Source: Bombus terrestris
Lineage: Eukaryota; Arthropoda; Insecta; Hymenoptera; Apidae
Length of the DNA: 64,000 nucleotides
Assembly: GCF_910591885.1 (NCBI RefSeq)
Contig: NC_063283.1
Span: forward strand, 2,961,001-3,025,000
Direction: 5' to 3'
Shown here: positions 28,982 to 40,400 of the stretch, in pieces
How positions within the stretch are numbered: the first letter of the stretch is position 1
Layout: each line of letters begins with the position of its first letter
Translations under genes and position numbers: made by a program
The notes under the pieces: model-generated
The model's database searches: none
Told to the model about the DNA's origin: nothing
The model's input: the letters and a program-made list of their open reading frames with translations, nothing else

Positions 28982-29136
28982 TAAACTCTGACATAAAGAG
29001 ATCCTACGAATATTCCGATTATTACGACGACCGAATTTATAAGATTCCGATATTTTTATTACAAATCTTGTTATCATTGATTACGCGTAATTGATAGTAA
29101 TTTTTTAATACGATCGATAATTGCCGATAAAAGCAA
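28982..29136 (+). repeat. Dispersed direct repeat of about 155 bp, copy 2
   Basis: This is the second copy of the 27972-28127 segment, starting TAAACTCTGACATAAAGAGA and ending CGATAAAAGCAA. Both copies translate in one frame to nearly the same short tyrosine- and aspartate-rich peptide (SYEYSDYYDDRIYK), with only conservative Lys/Arg and Val/Ile differences. That may be chance. Confidence 0.8.
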
Positions 29137-31116
29137 AACTTAATGGTTGTTTTATTCAAACGTATACTTAAAAATTGATCGCTACGAAGCGAATACTTCA
29201 ATGCGCGATAAAAATAAAGAAATTCGCACGAAAAATTGGCACGAACGTGTTTGCTTCGCGTGTACGCGCCTTTACTTTGCCTTTCAGCTCCTCGCATTGC
29301 CTGATCATTTCTGATCTCCAGTGATTTCTCTTGTTCGTTGATCTAGTTATACTCAAGCCCACGCTGTGTATCTCGACAGAGTTGCTCTTTAGAGAAAAAG
29401 CTTATTTCGTAATTGCGTTCCTCGGAGACTTTTCTTCTCTACGTTTCCTTCGTTTCTCTGCGCTGCCCTTCCGCTATCGCCTTCCTTCTCCTCCCTTCGT
29501 TTATTTTCTCCGTCCTTCGTAAGATTTTCTCATCCCGATCCAGCGCTTGTTTCTTATTACTTTAGCCTCGTTCTCCTAGGCGTTCATTATTTTCATTCGC
29601 CCAGCTCGTTCGTTTGTCGTTGCTCGCTCGTCTCACTTTCCCATTCTTCCAACCTTTTTTCTCCCTACTTCCCCCTTTTTCCTTTATTCCCGACATATTA
29701 TTCCATTTTCTCTTGTTCAGGCCAGCGTTGGACTCGAGTCAGCATTTCTATGAAGCTCGAGTATCTTTGTTTTCTCGTTCGTTACGTATCTACTAACGAA
29801 CGAAGCATCGAAGCGATATTTCAAGCGTATTATTATCGCACTGCCAACTGCCACGTTACCAGACTGCAGTTTCATGTGTTCGTAGGAACTTCGAAGATGC
29901 GAAAACGCACAGAAATACGCGTAATATGTAAAAATATATAATTATACGAAATATTCAAAGTAGAACATTCATTCTAACTTTCAAGAGACCAACCATGCTG
30001 CGACCACCGAGTTCTTTATTCTTCGATCCTTTGCTTATCCTTCGATACCTTTGCTCGAATCGGATAGAGAACTTGCGACGACCTAAGAACATTTTTACCA
30101 TGAAATTTGCAAATTCGACAGCCGTTCTTTCCTGTTTTCCTCAAACTTGAGAAATCTTCCGACGATAGAGGGACTACGATTCGCTGAGAAATGACCGAAA
30201 GAGGATCAAATTTCTACTTAGCTTCCATTTCTAGGATGTAACAATGCGTAAAAATTTGCAGTCTAGACGTTACTTTCTCACCAATTCGCTAACAACCTGA
30301 AAGTGTGAGGATTTTTACACTTTGCCAGCGCATCGCGATATTTCTTGCACGAAGTGGTACACGCAGGAAAGAGTAAGAGGCCGTTTACTCCATCAGCACG
30401 AGTTACCGATCTCTCTCGTGAGAGTCATCCATCCACGCGATTCTCCCTGTGAGTTCCACCTCCATTAAGCCAAGCTGAGACGGGGCCCGCGTGTATCCTC
30501 CGAGAGGCGGCGAAGGATTTCGTTCCCAGCGCTTCTCGCAGACATGTCGTATCAGTCGAGTTTCACGGCCGCCGAAAATTCATTCGTTCTTCGGTGTCCT
30601 CGTCTCGTGCCGATCAACCACGGTGAACTTTCGCAGAGTTCCTTGGGAATTCCAGTGCTTTCGACGCTCGAGGGTTGCCTCCGCGAGAAAACAGTCGCCT
30701 TGCAATGAAAAGAAGAACTGTGATACTTATGTCAGTGTCTGTGTGAATTGGTCGAAGAAAGACACACGTATACGTTTCTTTTTTCTTTTCGTTTATTTGA
30801 TCCAAAGTCGCGTCGATCATTCTTTATGGTCATTAATTATCGCGATTAACAAAATACAGAAGAAGAAGGTACAGCGGCAAAAGGAAGCGTAAAATACGGT
30901 AAGGCAAGTGACAAACTGAAATAATTACTTTTTAAGATAATATTAGTATCTATATATTTCGAACATATATAATGTTTAGGTACAGTTACGATACGATACA
31001 GCACGATTAGCCTAAACTTAAGTCAACACGACACAGTGTGAGTTAGGGCCAAGCTTACGATATCACGGTGCACGATACAAATTGACATCTTTGAGAAACT
31101 GAAGATTTTCCCAGTG
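29137..31116. other. Non-coding stretch, no gene recognised
   Basis: Pyrimidine-rich between about 29430 and 29720. A 133-codon open frame at 30491-30892 has no recognised domain. Confidence 0.45.
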
Positions 31117-32063
31117 TTTTTTACGATTTAGACGAGTCTGAATCTCATTCGCGAGACGAAATTTAAATTTCTGTTGGGTTACTACGATCGGGAGAACGAT
31201 CTATCGACAAGATATAGTTACAGCAATCACTAATTTTCACTTATTTGGCTCGTTTCTAGTTATAAGACGAGAGCGTGTCAGTTTAGCGTGTCCAATCCTC
31301 CAACTCTGATGAGAATAACTCGCCCTTTCTTATCGAAAAATGAAAAACGCGCAGGATCTTAGTATATTTCATTTCAAAGACGAATCTGTCAGTTTAAAAT
31401 TCGCGTTTGCTTCCAAATAGCGTTACAGTATTTTTTACGATTTAGACGAGTCTGAATCTTATTCCCAAGACGAAATTTAAAATTCTATTAAGGAACGTTA
31501 CTACGACCAGGAGAACGATCTATCAATGAGATATAATTATAACAATCGCTAATTTTCATTTATTTGGCTCATTGCAAGTTATAAGACGAGAGCGTGTCGG
31601 TTTAGCGTGTCTAATCCTAACTCGTTCTTTTCTATCAAAGAAAGAAAGAAGGAAAAAAAAGGGAAACGCGCAGGATCTTAGTATATTTCGTCCAAAGACG
31701 AATCTGTCAGTTTAAAATTCGCGTTTGCTTCCAAATAGCGTTACAGTATTTTTTACGGTTTAGACGAGTCTGAATCTTATTCCCAAGACGAAATTTAAAA
31801 TTCTATTAGGGAACGTTACTACGACCAGGAGAACGATCTATCAGTGAGATATAATTATAGCAATCGCTAATTTTCATTTATTTGGCTCATTGCAAGTTAT
31901 AAGACGAGAGCGTGTCGGTTTAGCGTGTCTAATCCTAACTCGTTCTTTTCTATCAAAGAAAGAAAGAAGGAAAAAAAAGGGAAACGCGCAGGATCTTAGT
32001 ATATTTCGTCCAAAGACGAATCTGTCAGTTTAAAATTCGCGTTTGTCTCCGAATAGCGTTACG
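31117..32063. repeat. Three-unit tandem repeat, period about 315 bp
   Basis: Units begin TTTTTTACGRTTTAGACGAG at 31117, 31431 and 31749 (periods 314 and 318). Each ends with AATTCGCGTTTG and a CGAATAGCGTTAC-like word. Units 2 and 3 are nearly identical and share an added AAAGAAAGAAAG stretch. Unit 1 is more divergent, so units 2 and 3 arose last. The array lies about 2.2 kb upstream of the Mieap-like start codon. Confidence 0.88.
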
Positions 32064-32789
32064 CAAATTGATCAGGGGATATTCGTAGAAGGTATATTTT
32101 GCACGAGCCGGCGGACGCGGTCTTGCCAGTAAATTGTATTTGTCAATACACTTTGCAGCCGATAAATCGAATTTAATGCCACGTTACGACAGCTGCCGTG
32201 AAAACGCGTCGAATCCTATCGGGCCTCTTGACGCATCTGTTCCGTGATTAACGAGTACCGGTACTCGCTTTAATCTGTTCTTAATGATTCTCTTAGGGAA
32301 GATCCTAATTTATGTTTGTTCGTGATACTGCCTCTCAAATCGTTTCTCATCTTTCTTCGTCTTTTCCCAGACGATCGGCTGCCACGATTTTGCTTTCGAT
32401 GAGAAGCAAAGTTGTTCGAGTATTCGTACATCGTCGGTCAATTTTTGGAAACATCGTTACGATTGATTATTTGTTCATTCTATAAGACGATAGCGAGCAC
32501 TGCTGTCGAGTTACTTTATCGTTAATTCATACGCGTATCTTCGCTATGAATCGGTGAAAATGTCCAGACAGTTATAAAGTTATAGCATACTCGACAAAAT
32601 TTTAAAATTTGTTAAAAACTATACGTTGATGCGATTTTCTTATGTTACATTTTAATTTCCATCTTATTTTGAGTTAATTTTCTTTCGCTCGTACAGCGAA
32701 TGTAGGTGTACATATATTAAAAACAAGTGTGAGAAGAACGTTGAAGCTTCGCTATAGCGAATTATGTGCGCAAGAAAAGCTGCGATATA

Positions 32790-32870
32790 TCGAGTTGGCA
32801 ACTAAATGATTGCGGCTTTTGTCAATATCGCCTAATGACAAAATCCGCGATCACTTAGTTGCCAACCCAA
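32790..32870. mobile_element. 81-bp mini-mariner hairpin (mellifera-type termini), copy 2
   Basis: This copy has exactly the same length and layout as the one at 5523. The left end is TCGAGTTGGCAACTAAATGA and the right end is CACTTAGTTGCCAACCCAA, with TA on both sides. It lies about 1.4 kb upstream of the Mieap-like start codon. Confidence 0.82.
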
Positions 32871-33589
32871 TATATAACGAGGAAAAAACATTTAGATTTA
32901 TTCCATACCTCGTTAAAATCGAAAAAAGACAATGATTAATTCTATTTGAAACGATAATTGAAGCGTACAATGATAATTAAATTGCGGATATTTATGCGAT
33001 TATTGATATTTTTATAAGCACCAGAACCTAAGGAGAAATTAGCTTTATCTACTAAATATCAGGCTTATTTTGGATATTTTGTATATTTTTGCGCATTCTC
33101 TCGGGGTTTTTGCATTTGCATAAAAATCCGCGCTCTACGCAATGCTAACTAAAGAACGTACTTGATGAAAGCCATCTCATATCCCGTCAAAAATAACAGA
33201 GAATTCCCCGCAGAGCAATAGAGTACAAAAGCGCGAAGCCGGGAGACAAAATAAACTCGCGATTCGCTGAAAAAAGAGCGAACATTCTATCACGAGTTTG
33301 CTATTTACTCTCGGCTCGTCATGACTATGCATCGCACACACCTGCGAATTCCCATATTTCGAAATTATCCAGCAAATGAGATCGCAACCGATGTGAAATT
33401 TCTTCCACGCGAGGGGAATTCGAAAGAAAATGACGCACGAGAATGACGTACATCGCGACCGGCAGGAAGTCGGCCGATTTTTTTCCAGTGAAATATTTGG
33501 CGAAACGGTCGAGTCAAAGAAATTCCTTCCGAGCGAAAGAATAGAACGCGTCCGTGAAAATCGTTCGTCGAAGCGATCGTAAAATACTT

Positions 33590-34294
33590 TGACGCGGTGG
33601 ATTGGGTCGGCGAAGGTCGGAAAAGACTCACCGAAATTATTCCATTCGCAGGTCCATGTCCGTCGAGGGAGAAGAAGTGGGTCGGTGAACCTCGAGGCTA
33701 TAGGCCAGTCCGAGTTTCGTGCAGGAAGATCGGTCGTTAGAGAAAACCGTGTTGACGAGCGAGAAAGATCGACGACGATCGGCGAGTGGCGAAGAAAGCA
33801 ACGAGCATGGACCAGCGAGAGGTGACTCATCCGCTCGTTTCTCAATGGACAGAGTCACTCTGACCGAACAGACCTAGGAGAAAGTGGCGGCACGAGCGCA
33901 AAGTCGAGGCGAGGAAACGCGTGAAACGGAGAGGTTCGATTGGAACTCGAGATTGCGGAGAGGAGTCGGGAAAATCCTTTCGATTCGAACGTACAGGTCG
34001 GAGGTTACGGTCGAGTCGAGCGTATAAGTCGTATCGCGATAGAACGCGAAGAATATCGTGAAAGTGTTGGAAAGCGAAATTTAGAAAAGAAGAATCTCGA
34101 AGAGCGAACGAGGTTGAAGAAGATCGATCGCACAAGGCGGACGATCTATGTGGTTGGATTTGAAATCGTGCGAAGGATAATTTGCATGTAATGGCGACAT
34201 TGATCTTGTAGCGGTAATTTGTGAATGATCATTTTTACTCGTAGGAGACGATAATAGAAAGAGACACGAATAAGAAGAATAAAAGAAAGCGAAG
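33590..34294 (+). promoter_or_regulatory. CpG-rich 5' flank of the Mieap-like gene, probable promoter and 5' UTR
   Basis: About 0.7 kb immediately upstream of the start codon is richer in G, C and CpG than the surrounding AT-rich sequence, with many CGA and TCG words. It becomes purine-rich close to the ATG. No convincing TATA box was seen, so transcription may start at dispersed sites. Two open frames on the + strand (33589-33825 and 33940-34191) lie here. They look like Arg/Glu-rich by-products of the composition, or upstream ORFs if transcribed. Confidence 0.35.
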
Positions 34295-34467
34295 ATGAGT
34301 AGAAGAACTATGCCACTGGTTGGACTGAATTCTTGCGAGAGAATAAGACCGGAAAGACTTAGGAATCCTATTCAAAGACTCGTGTGGGGTCCTGGTACTC
34401 AGTTTCTAGTTGGTCAAGTTGGTTTGCCCGAGGACGAGGGATCGAATCCACGAATGGCTCTGAGAAG
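34295..34467 (+). CDS. Mieap-like gene, coding exon 1
   Basis: This exon encodes residues 1-57 plus two bases of codon 58 (AG, completed by G from exon 2 to give Arg). The donor is GAAG|GTATAC. The peptide is rich in Arg and Pro, includes the run RLVWGPGTQFLVGQVGLPED, and has no signal peptide or obvious mitochondrial presequence. Reading on past the donor gives a low-complexity intron-like tail up to 34768, so the splice is preferred over the open frame. The in-frame TAA just upstream of the ATG makes an earlier start in this exon impossible. Confidence 0.75.
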
Positions 34468-37400
34468 GTATACGAATATTATATTGTTGTTAATTCATGC
34501 TCGTAATTCCGTAGAGATTATATCAGTGAAACCATTGCTGAAGTTTTTTCATGTAATTATTACTATCGTTTATTTTATATACGAGCAAACGGATTCTCTC
34601 ATTAGTGTGCGAAAGGATTGTAAAGTACATAAAAAGATAGAAGCGCGATGCGAGCTAAAAATACGAAAAAACGAATATGAAAAACACAAAAGAGATTCGA
34701 GATTACCATTTGTGTCTTATCACAAAAGGATATTAAAATACAGGCAGTTCTTAATTAATAAATTTTAGTGTTCGAGCTTTAATACTTTTTGCGTAACCCA
34801 CGCACGGTCTTCAAAAATACGGTGCACCAGCATTAAAAAAGATAACATCCGAGAAAGCATAAACGCAAAAGGGAAGCGAGGAGAATAACAGGATTCGAGT
34901 TAACCTGGTTCGTAGAGGAAACAAAAGATCGCTTCGCGTGTAATCGATTCGGCCGTGTAATTCGCATATCTAGGGAATTCGTTTGGTGGTCTAAAATGGA
35001 TTATCGCGCGTGCCAGAGTCCGCTACGATTACGGTTATATTGATCGGTTGGACAAACGGAACGGCTTTATTGCATCCCTGCGGTGCGTCGCGATAGAATA
35101 TGTAGATACACAGAGAGACACGGTCATCGATTACAGCAAGACGTAGTAGAGATATTCGCGGAAATTTCAATGAAATACCAACGTGCCAGGTGATCTATTA
35201 TCTGGCAAACATGCTGAAGCTAGCCACTTTGTATTGTCCTTTAAATTCGTAGACACGCGGCGTTTACCCAATAATACCGGGCAAACTGTTACATATCTGA
35301 AAGCAAGCTCCGTGCTTGAACACGATCTCTGAATACCGCGTCTTTGTGTGACACAGGCTCCTTAGATTGTACGAGGGAAGACAATACAGAGAAGCAGCTG
35401 CTTTTCTCATGAAACTGCCACACTATACCTTGAGGACGACTCTACCGGACATTCCCGTGGACCTGTTGATCGAAACGCTTCCTCATAGCCTGTCTCTGCT
35501 GGAGGCTCTCTACTCGAGGCTCGTCGAGTTGAACGTGGACGACGCGAAAATCTTGAAAGTGGAGCAAGTCCTTTGGAGGATCGTCTATCTGATCTCGATC
35601 AGCCAGGACCATTTCCGTCTGAGGATCTGGTGCAAGCTGCTGATCTCCCTGAACAAATTGGCTCCTAACGCGAGGAGCATCCTGGCCGCTAGGAAAAGGA
35701 CTTTGGACAGGGCGGTGGAAGGTTTGGGCAAGCACGGATTGGTGGCATCCTGTCATCCAAGCAATTTGGAAAACGCCGGGGCGTCGAATCTGGTGCCTTT
35801 ACCCGTGGCGCTGAAGGAGCAGCTGGAGAGCAGAATCGAGGCGTACAAGTTGGCCGTGCACAAGATCGAGAGCTTCGGCAAGCACGCGAGAACTCACAGA
35901 GGTAATCCATGGCGATTTTTAGCTGATAACATTCGTTATGGGTAATGACGAAATATCGTTTCGCGAGTGGGAACTCGCGTGGGAACGAGCAATTCTTTTT
36001 ACCATCGCGTCGGGGGCTTAGACCCGGTGCAGACAAGCTTGGACGACGCTGTTACGATCTCGTGGTAGTGCCACGGTAGGATTTGGTTCTCATATATTGC
36101 ACAAGGTGTCTTAGGCTTTAACATCGTAGGTGTAATTTCATGGGTATATGTATACGCGTGTGAAACAGTGTATCGAGAAGTTCGTTCACCTATTACTACT
36201 ATATACATTTTAAAGAAAGTTAGAAAAATTAAGTTACAGAAATTGTTTAAAGAAATCGTAATGTATATATATACGGGGTATATATAAGACAGATCATAAT
36301 ACTTCGAAGAGTGAAGCTACGCATTAAGATAAATAGAAAACACCGTACGAACAAGGAGGCAGGTCAGCCTACGTGCAAAGATAAGTCGAAAATGTGGCGT
36401 GAACTCTTTTCGTAAGACGCTCTGTTTGGGAGAAAGATAAATGCGAAAATTTATCATGCGCGTGTACCAGACCCATTATTAACTGAACACGTTGAAACTC
36501 TATTTTCTGGAAAACGAAGCCTGAAACAGGAAAACGTTATTCTACATTTTCTACTCGTTTTCGCGCGTACGATATTCTTCTGTCGATTACCCAGGCCTGC
36601 CCAGGCCGAGATTAGCCACGTTCGCTCCAAGTATACTTGTACTTGGGAAAATTTTCGAGCTCGACTTTCTCGAAAACTAAGCCGAGAATGAACAAATTTT
36701 ATTCCATATATTTTCCTTATTTTTCCACAAGGAATCGCGTCGTGCACGCTTTCACGTGTTATTCGGTCGGAATATATTACGTGGTCGGACGATGTGGATT
36801 ATAGATACGCGGATCACTTCACGAGAGAAAGTCTGAAAGTTTGTACGATTGAATGGGTCGCGATACGCTGTTCCAGATCCGATTACAGTCAGCCGGTATC
36901 TGAAACGACACGCTGCGAGTTTCCTTTCAACGATTGCAGGAATCGATCGCGAAGAACGGGCGCGAAAAATGGTTTCGATTCAATTTCCAGAACCGTTCGA
37001 GGGGACGGCGTCGGCTAGAAGAAAACGATTGCATTCTCGAGTCGAGATGTGGAAGGCAGCGACGACGAAGACGCGGCAATGCGCCAAAGTGTTGCGTCGG
37101 TGCACAAAAGTCGTTAACTTTTGCTCGGTGAAAAGCTGACAACGGATGTCCGCGTCGATATCCGGCCGTGTTAGAGGCCCGCTGAACCGTGAAGTATTGG
37201 ATTTTAACGCAGCTGCACAGGACACGTTACATTTCCCAATGCAAATACGCCGATGCATAGGACATTAATGCGTTTACACGAAAGCACGTTTACTCGTTTA
37301 CGTCATTGTCATCGTTGCGGGCCTCAACATGGTAAAACACGACGCGTACTCGTTTCCAACCCTGTACCCGTCTCTTTGCTCTTCTTCGTCCTTAACGCGT

Positions 37401-40400
37401 TGACTGTTTAGTCGTGTTCTCGTTGCCATTCCATTTGACTGCAATTTTTCTCTCCTTAACACGTTGAATGGCGAGTGCCGGGAACGACTCAACTAATGAC
37501 GTCAGCGTGGACTCGTCCACGCTGTTGTTAGACCAACGCCGGTTTTTTGATCTCTGAGAGTAGTGAAAATCGGTTTGAAAAATTGGATTGTCGAAATTTT
37601 TCAACGTTCGCTTCGTTTTGTGCGATCTGTGGCCACCTCTTCTTGCTGTTTTCCGTTGAATGGAACAACTAGGTGAGTGGAAAACTTCGCTTTTACAGTG
37701 TTACGTTGAATAGAATAATTAGATATTTTGTAGTCTGTAACGCTTATTTGTGAAAGTTTCGTTTGCCCAACTACTAACTTATTATTATTACGCGACAAAT
37801 TCCGGTATAGATCGCTCGAAACCTTACCAGCGAGTTATAATCGAAACACGGAATACGAAATGAAATACGAAGAGCTTTTGACGAAACTTTTCCAGTGACT
37901 CGTGTTCGTATATTTCTTGCACGATTATGCTCATACAATATATGTCGCGATTGAAATCGCTGTCTGAGAACTACTTCGCCAGAAGAAACCTGGGAAGCCT
38001 TGTGCATATCGTTTACGAGAAATAGCAGCCAATGAGACAAATGCAAGTAACGCATCGAACAATGGATACGACATCGACGCTCTTTCGCTCGATTCGCGTT
38101 AATTGTCGAATAAGTACCGGCGCTGAAATTCATTGAAATCGATAATTAATTTGCTCGTCGAATCACAGGCCAATTTAACATGACGAAGTATACAGGTTAA
38201 TTGTAAACTATACTTCTATTCGATGGTGGTGTGGCGATTCGATTAAACGGCATCATAGATTTCTCGTATTAAGTACAAGTTGGAAGGAAAGTAATCGTTT
38301 GACATTTTCAGCGGACCAAGGTGTACAGGCGGCGTCGCATCAGAGGCAACTTTCGCTCAAGTACAGCGAGATTCAGCAGAGGCTGATCGATAATCAGAGT
38401 TTGTTGAACACGTTGGAGAAAGCTGGCGACCCAAGTAGCTTAGAAAGTCTGTTATCCGAGTTGAAGCGTAGGGTCGAACAGGACAAGGAAGCTCTCAGAC
38501 AATGGACAGCCTTGAGGAAATCCACTTTCGGCGGCAATACGAAGAATCCACCGCTAGCCGCCAGATTGCTGCAATTCTCCAGAGGCTGCGAGCTAGCACT
38601 ACAATTGATGAACCAGGATAATCTACAAGTAAGTTTCCCTCGAACGTTAGCTTTCAGTAACACAGAAATTTATCATATTGGATCGGTATACATGCAGCGG
38701 TTACAAAAATCATCTAACTGCAGCGTTTATTTCGAAAAGTCCATTTTTGGATAAAATCGCGAAAACGGCAAATTTTGACGCGACCTCTTAATTCTTATGG
38801 GCGATTTATAATTTAGATCTTGAAATATTTTTGTCCGTTTCGATCGATTGAAATTTCCTTGATGAATGGAATCGCACGATCATTCATTTTAAAGGTCCAT
38901 TTGCAAATTTGTAGCTTGTGGAAACAGTCGAGGCATCGATAATAATGGAAAACAAATGACAGCGAATAATATCGAATAACGCGCGGATGTGAACGTCCAG
39001 CATAATGATACTATAGTGATTTTAATTTATCTACTTGTGCTCCATTTACATTTTTCAAATGTCCTATAGATGTCTGTAAACAAGACTGGACGGAGGCATA
39101 AAACGTCGATTCTAAATAATTCAAATCTAATAAGTCGTACGGTTCGCAAATTTTGAAACTGGTGAAAGTCCATCGATTACCCTGAAGACAGATATCGGTG
39201 CTGTTAACTCTGAAGAAATCTCATATACACGAAAAATTGTATCTGTATGACGAATTTACATCTGTTTATATATATCTAATTACTGTAATTAATAGGTAAA
39301 ATACAACGATGAGCAGACACCGTGTACGTACTATACAGACGCAATTTTGTTCGAAAAGTTCGATTGTATTCTCAAAGTAAATTTTATCCATTCAACTTAT
39401 CGACCTTGACATATTTATACTAAATTAATGGACAACGCGAAAGGATATGTTTCATATATTAACATGAAATAAAATCGCGGAAATAAAATAAAGTCGAACG
39501 GAATAAAAGGTCGCGTTTAGCTCGATGCACACGTTGGTCCGGTTAAAAAAGTTACAAACGTAGAATCTTCAACATAGGATTTTATACGACTCTGTAATAT
39601 TTAGTCGGAAAGCCAGAGAAATATTCGCCAAGGAGATAAATATAATGTAGTTTCGCGGGAACTGTTGTAACCGTAAGCAGTCCCACGAGAAGCGAGTTCA
39701 GCAGTGACGTAGTTGATGGACAAAGCTGAATCCACAAAGCACAAAGTCTCCGGTCACGCGTCGTCCCTTAAGGACACTCGCGATCTTGAATTACGCGAGT
39801 GCACTTACAGTAACCGTGCCGCTTGCCATACCTTCCAATGTGATAAAACGCAAACTCATCCTATCGATCGAAATTACGCATTTAATAACGACACGCGTTA
39901 ACAGATTGTTCGTGAAACAGTACGGCCGCCGGAACTACACGTTTCTTTCGTTCTTCGCAACTATCTCTATTTTAAATAATCTTTGTGTTTTCACATTGTC
40001 GTTCAAACACCGTTTAATATCCTTTTTTTCTGCTTCTATCTAATAAATCGTTTCGTAAAATTACACGAAGAAGGACACGCCAGTTGCGTGTAACTTCTGA
40101 GTAGAACCGCAACGAACGAAGAATCACAAATATCTGTATCGTTTGGTCGTCGTGAAAGTTAAAATCTAAAAGGTTTTGTCGTTCTTATTAATTTTGATTG
40201 AATTTCCCACGGAATTACTGACTAATTACGAACAATTACGTACTTAATATTCATCGGAAGCGTTTGCTGGAAGACGTTGTGCACAGATTTCGCATAAATC
40301 ATCCCGCGAAGGACACGACCTCGTTACGTACACCATGAATAATACAGGATTCCGTGAAACGGTTCCATCAATTTCCGTGGCCCGCCGGTAATCATCGAAC

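Noticed and set aside
33177..33845. 222-codon minus-strand ORF as a protein gene
   Set aside because: No recognised domain, composition-driven residues, and location in a CpG-rich promoter-like region. Kept only as a low-interest finding.
34468..34768. Continuation of exon 1 as an unspliced 157-residue protein
   Set aside because: The extra residues are AT-driven low complexity, and the donor at 34468 joins in frame to a well-ordered exon.
35442..36036. Minus-strand ORFs over exon 2
   Set aside because: Shadows of the real + strand exon, whose splice junctions and downstream exons fit in frame.
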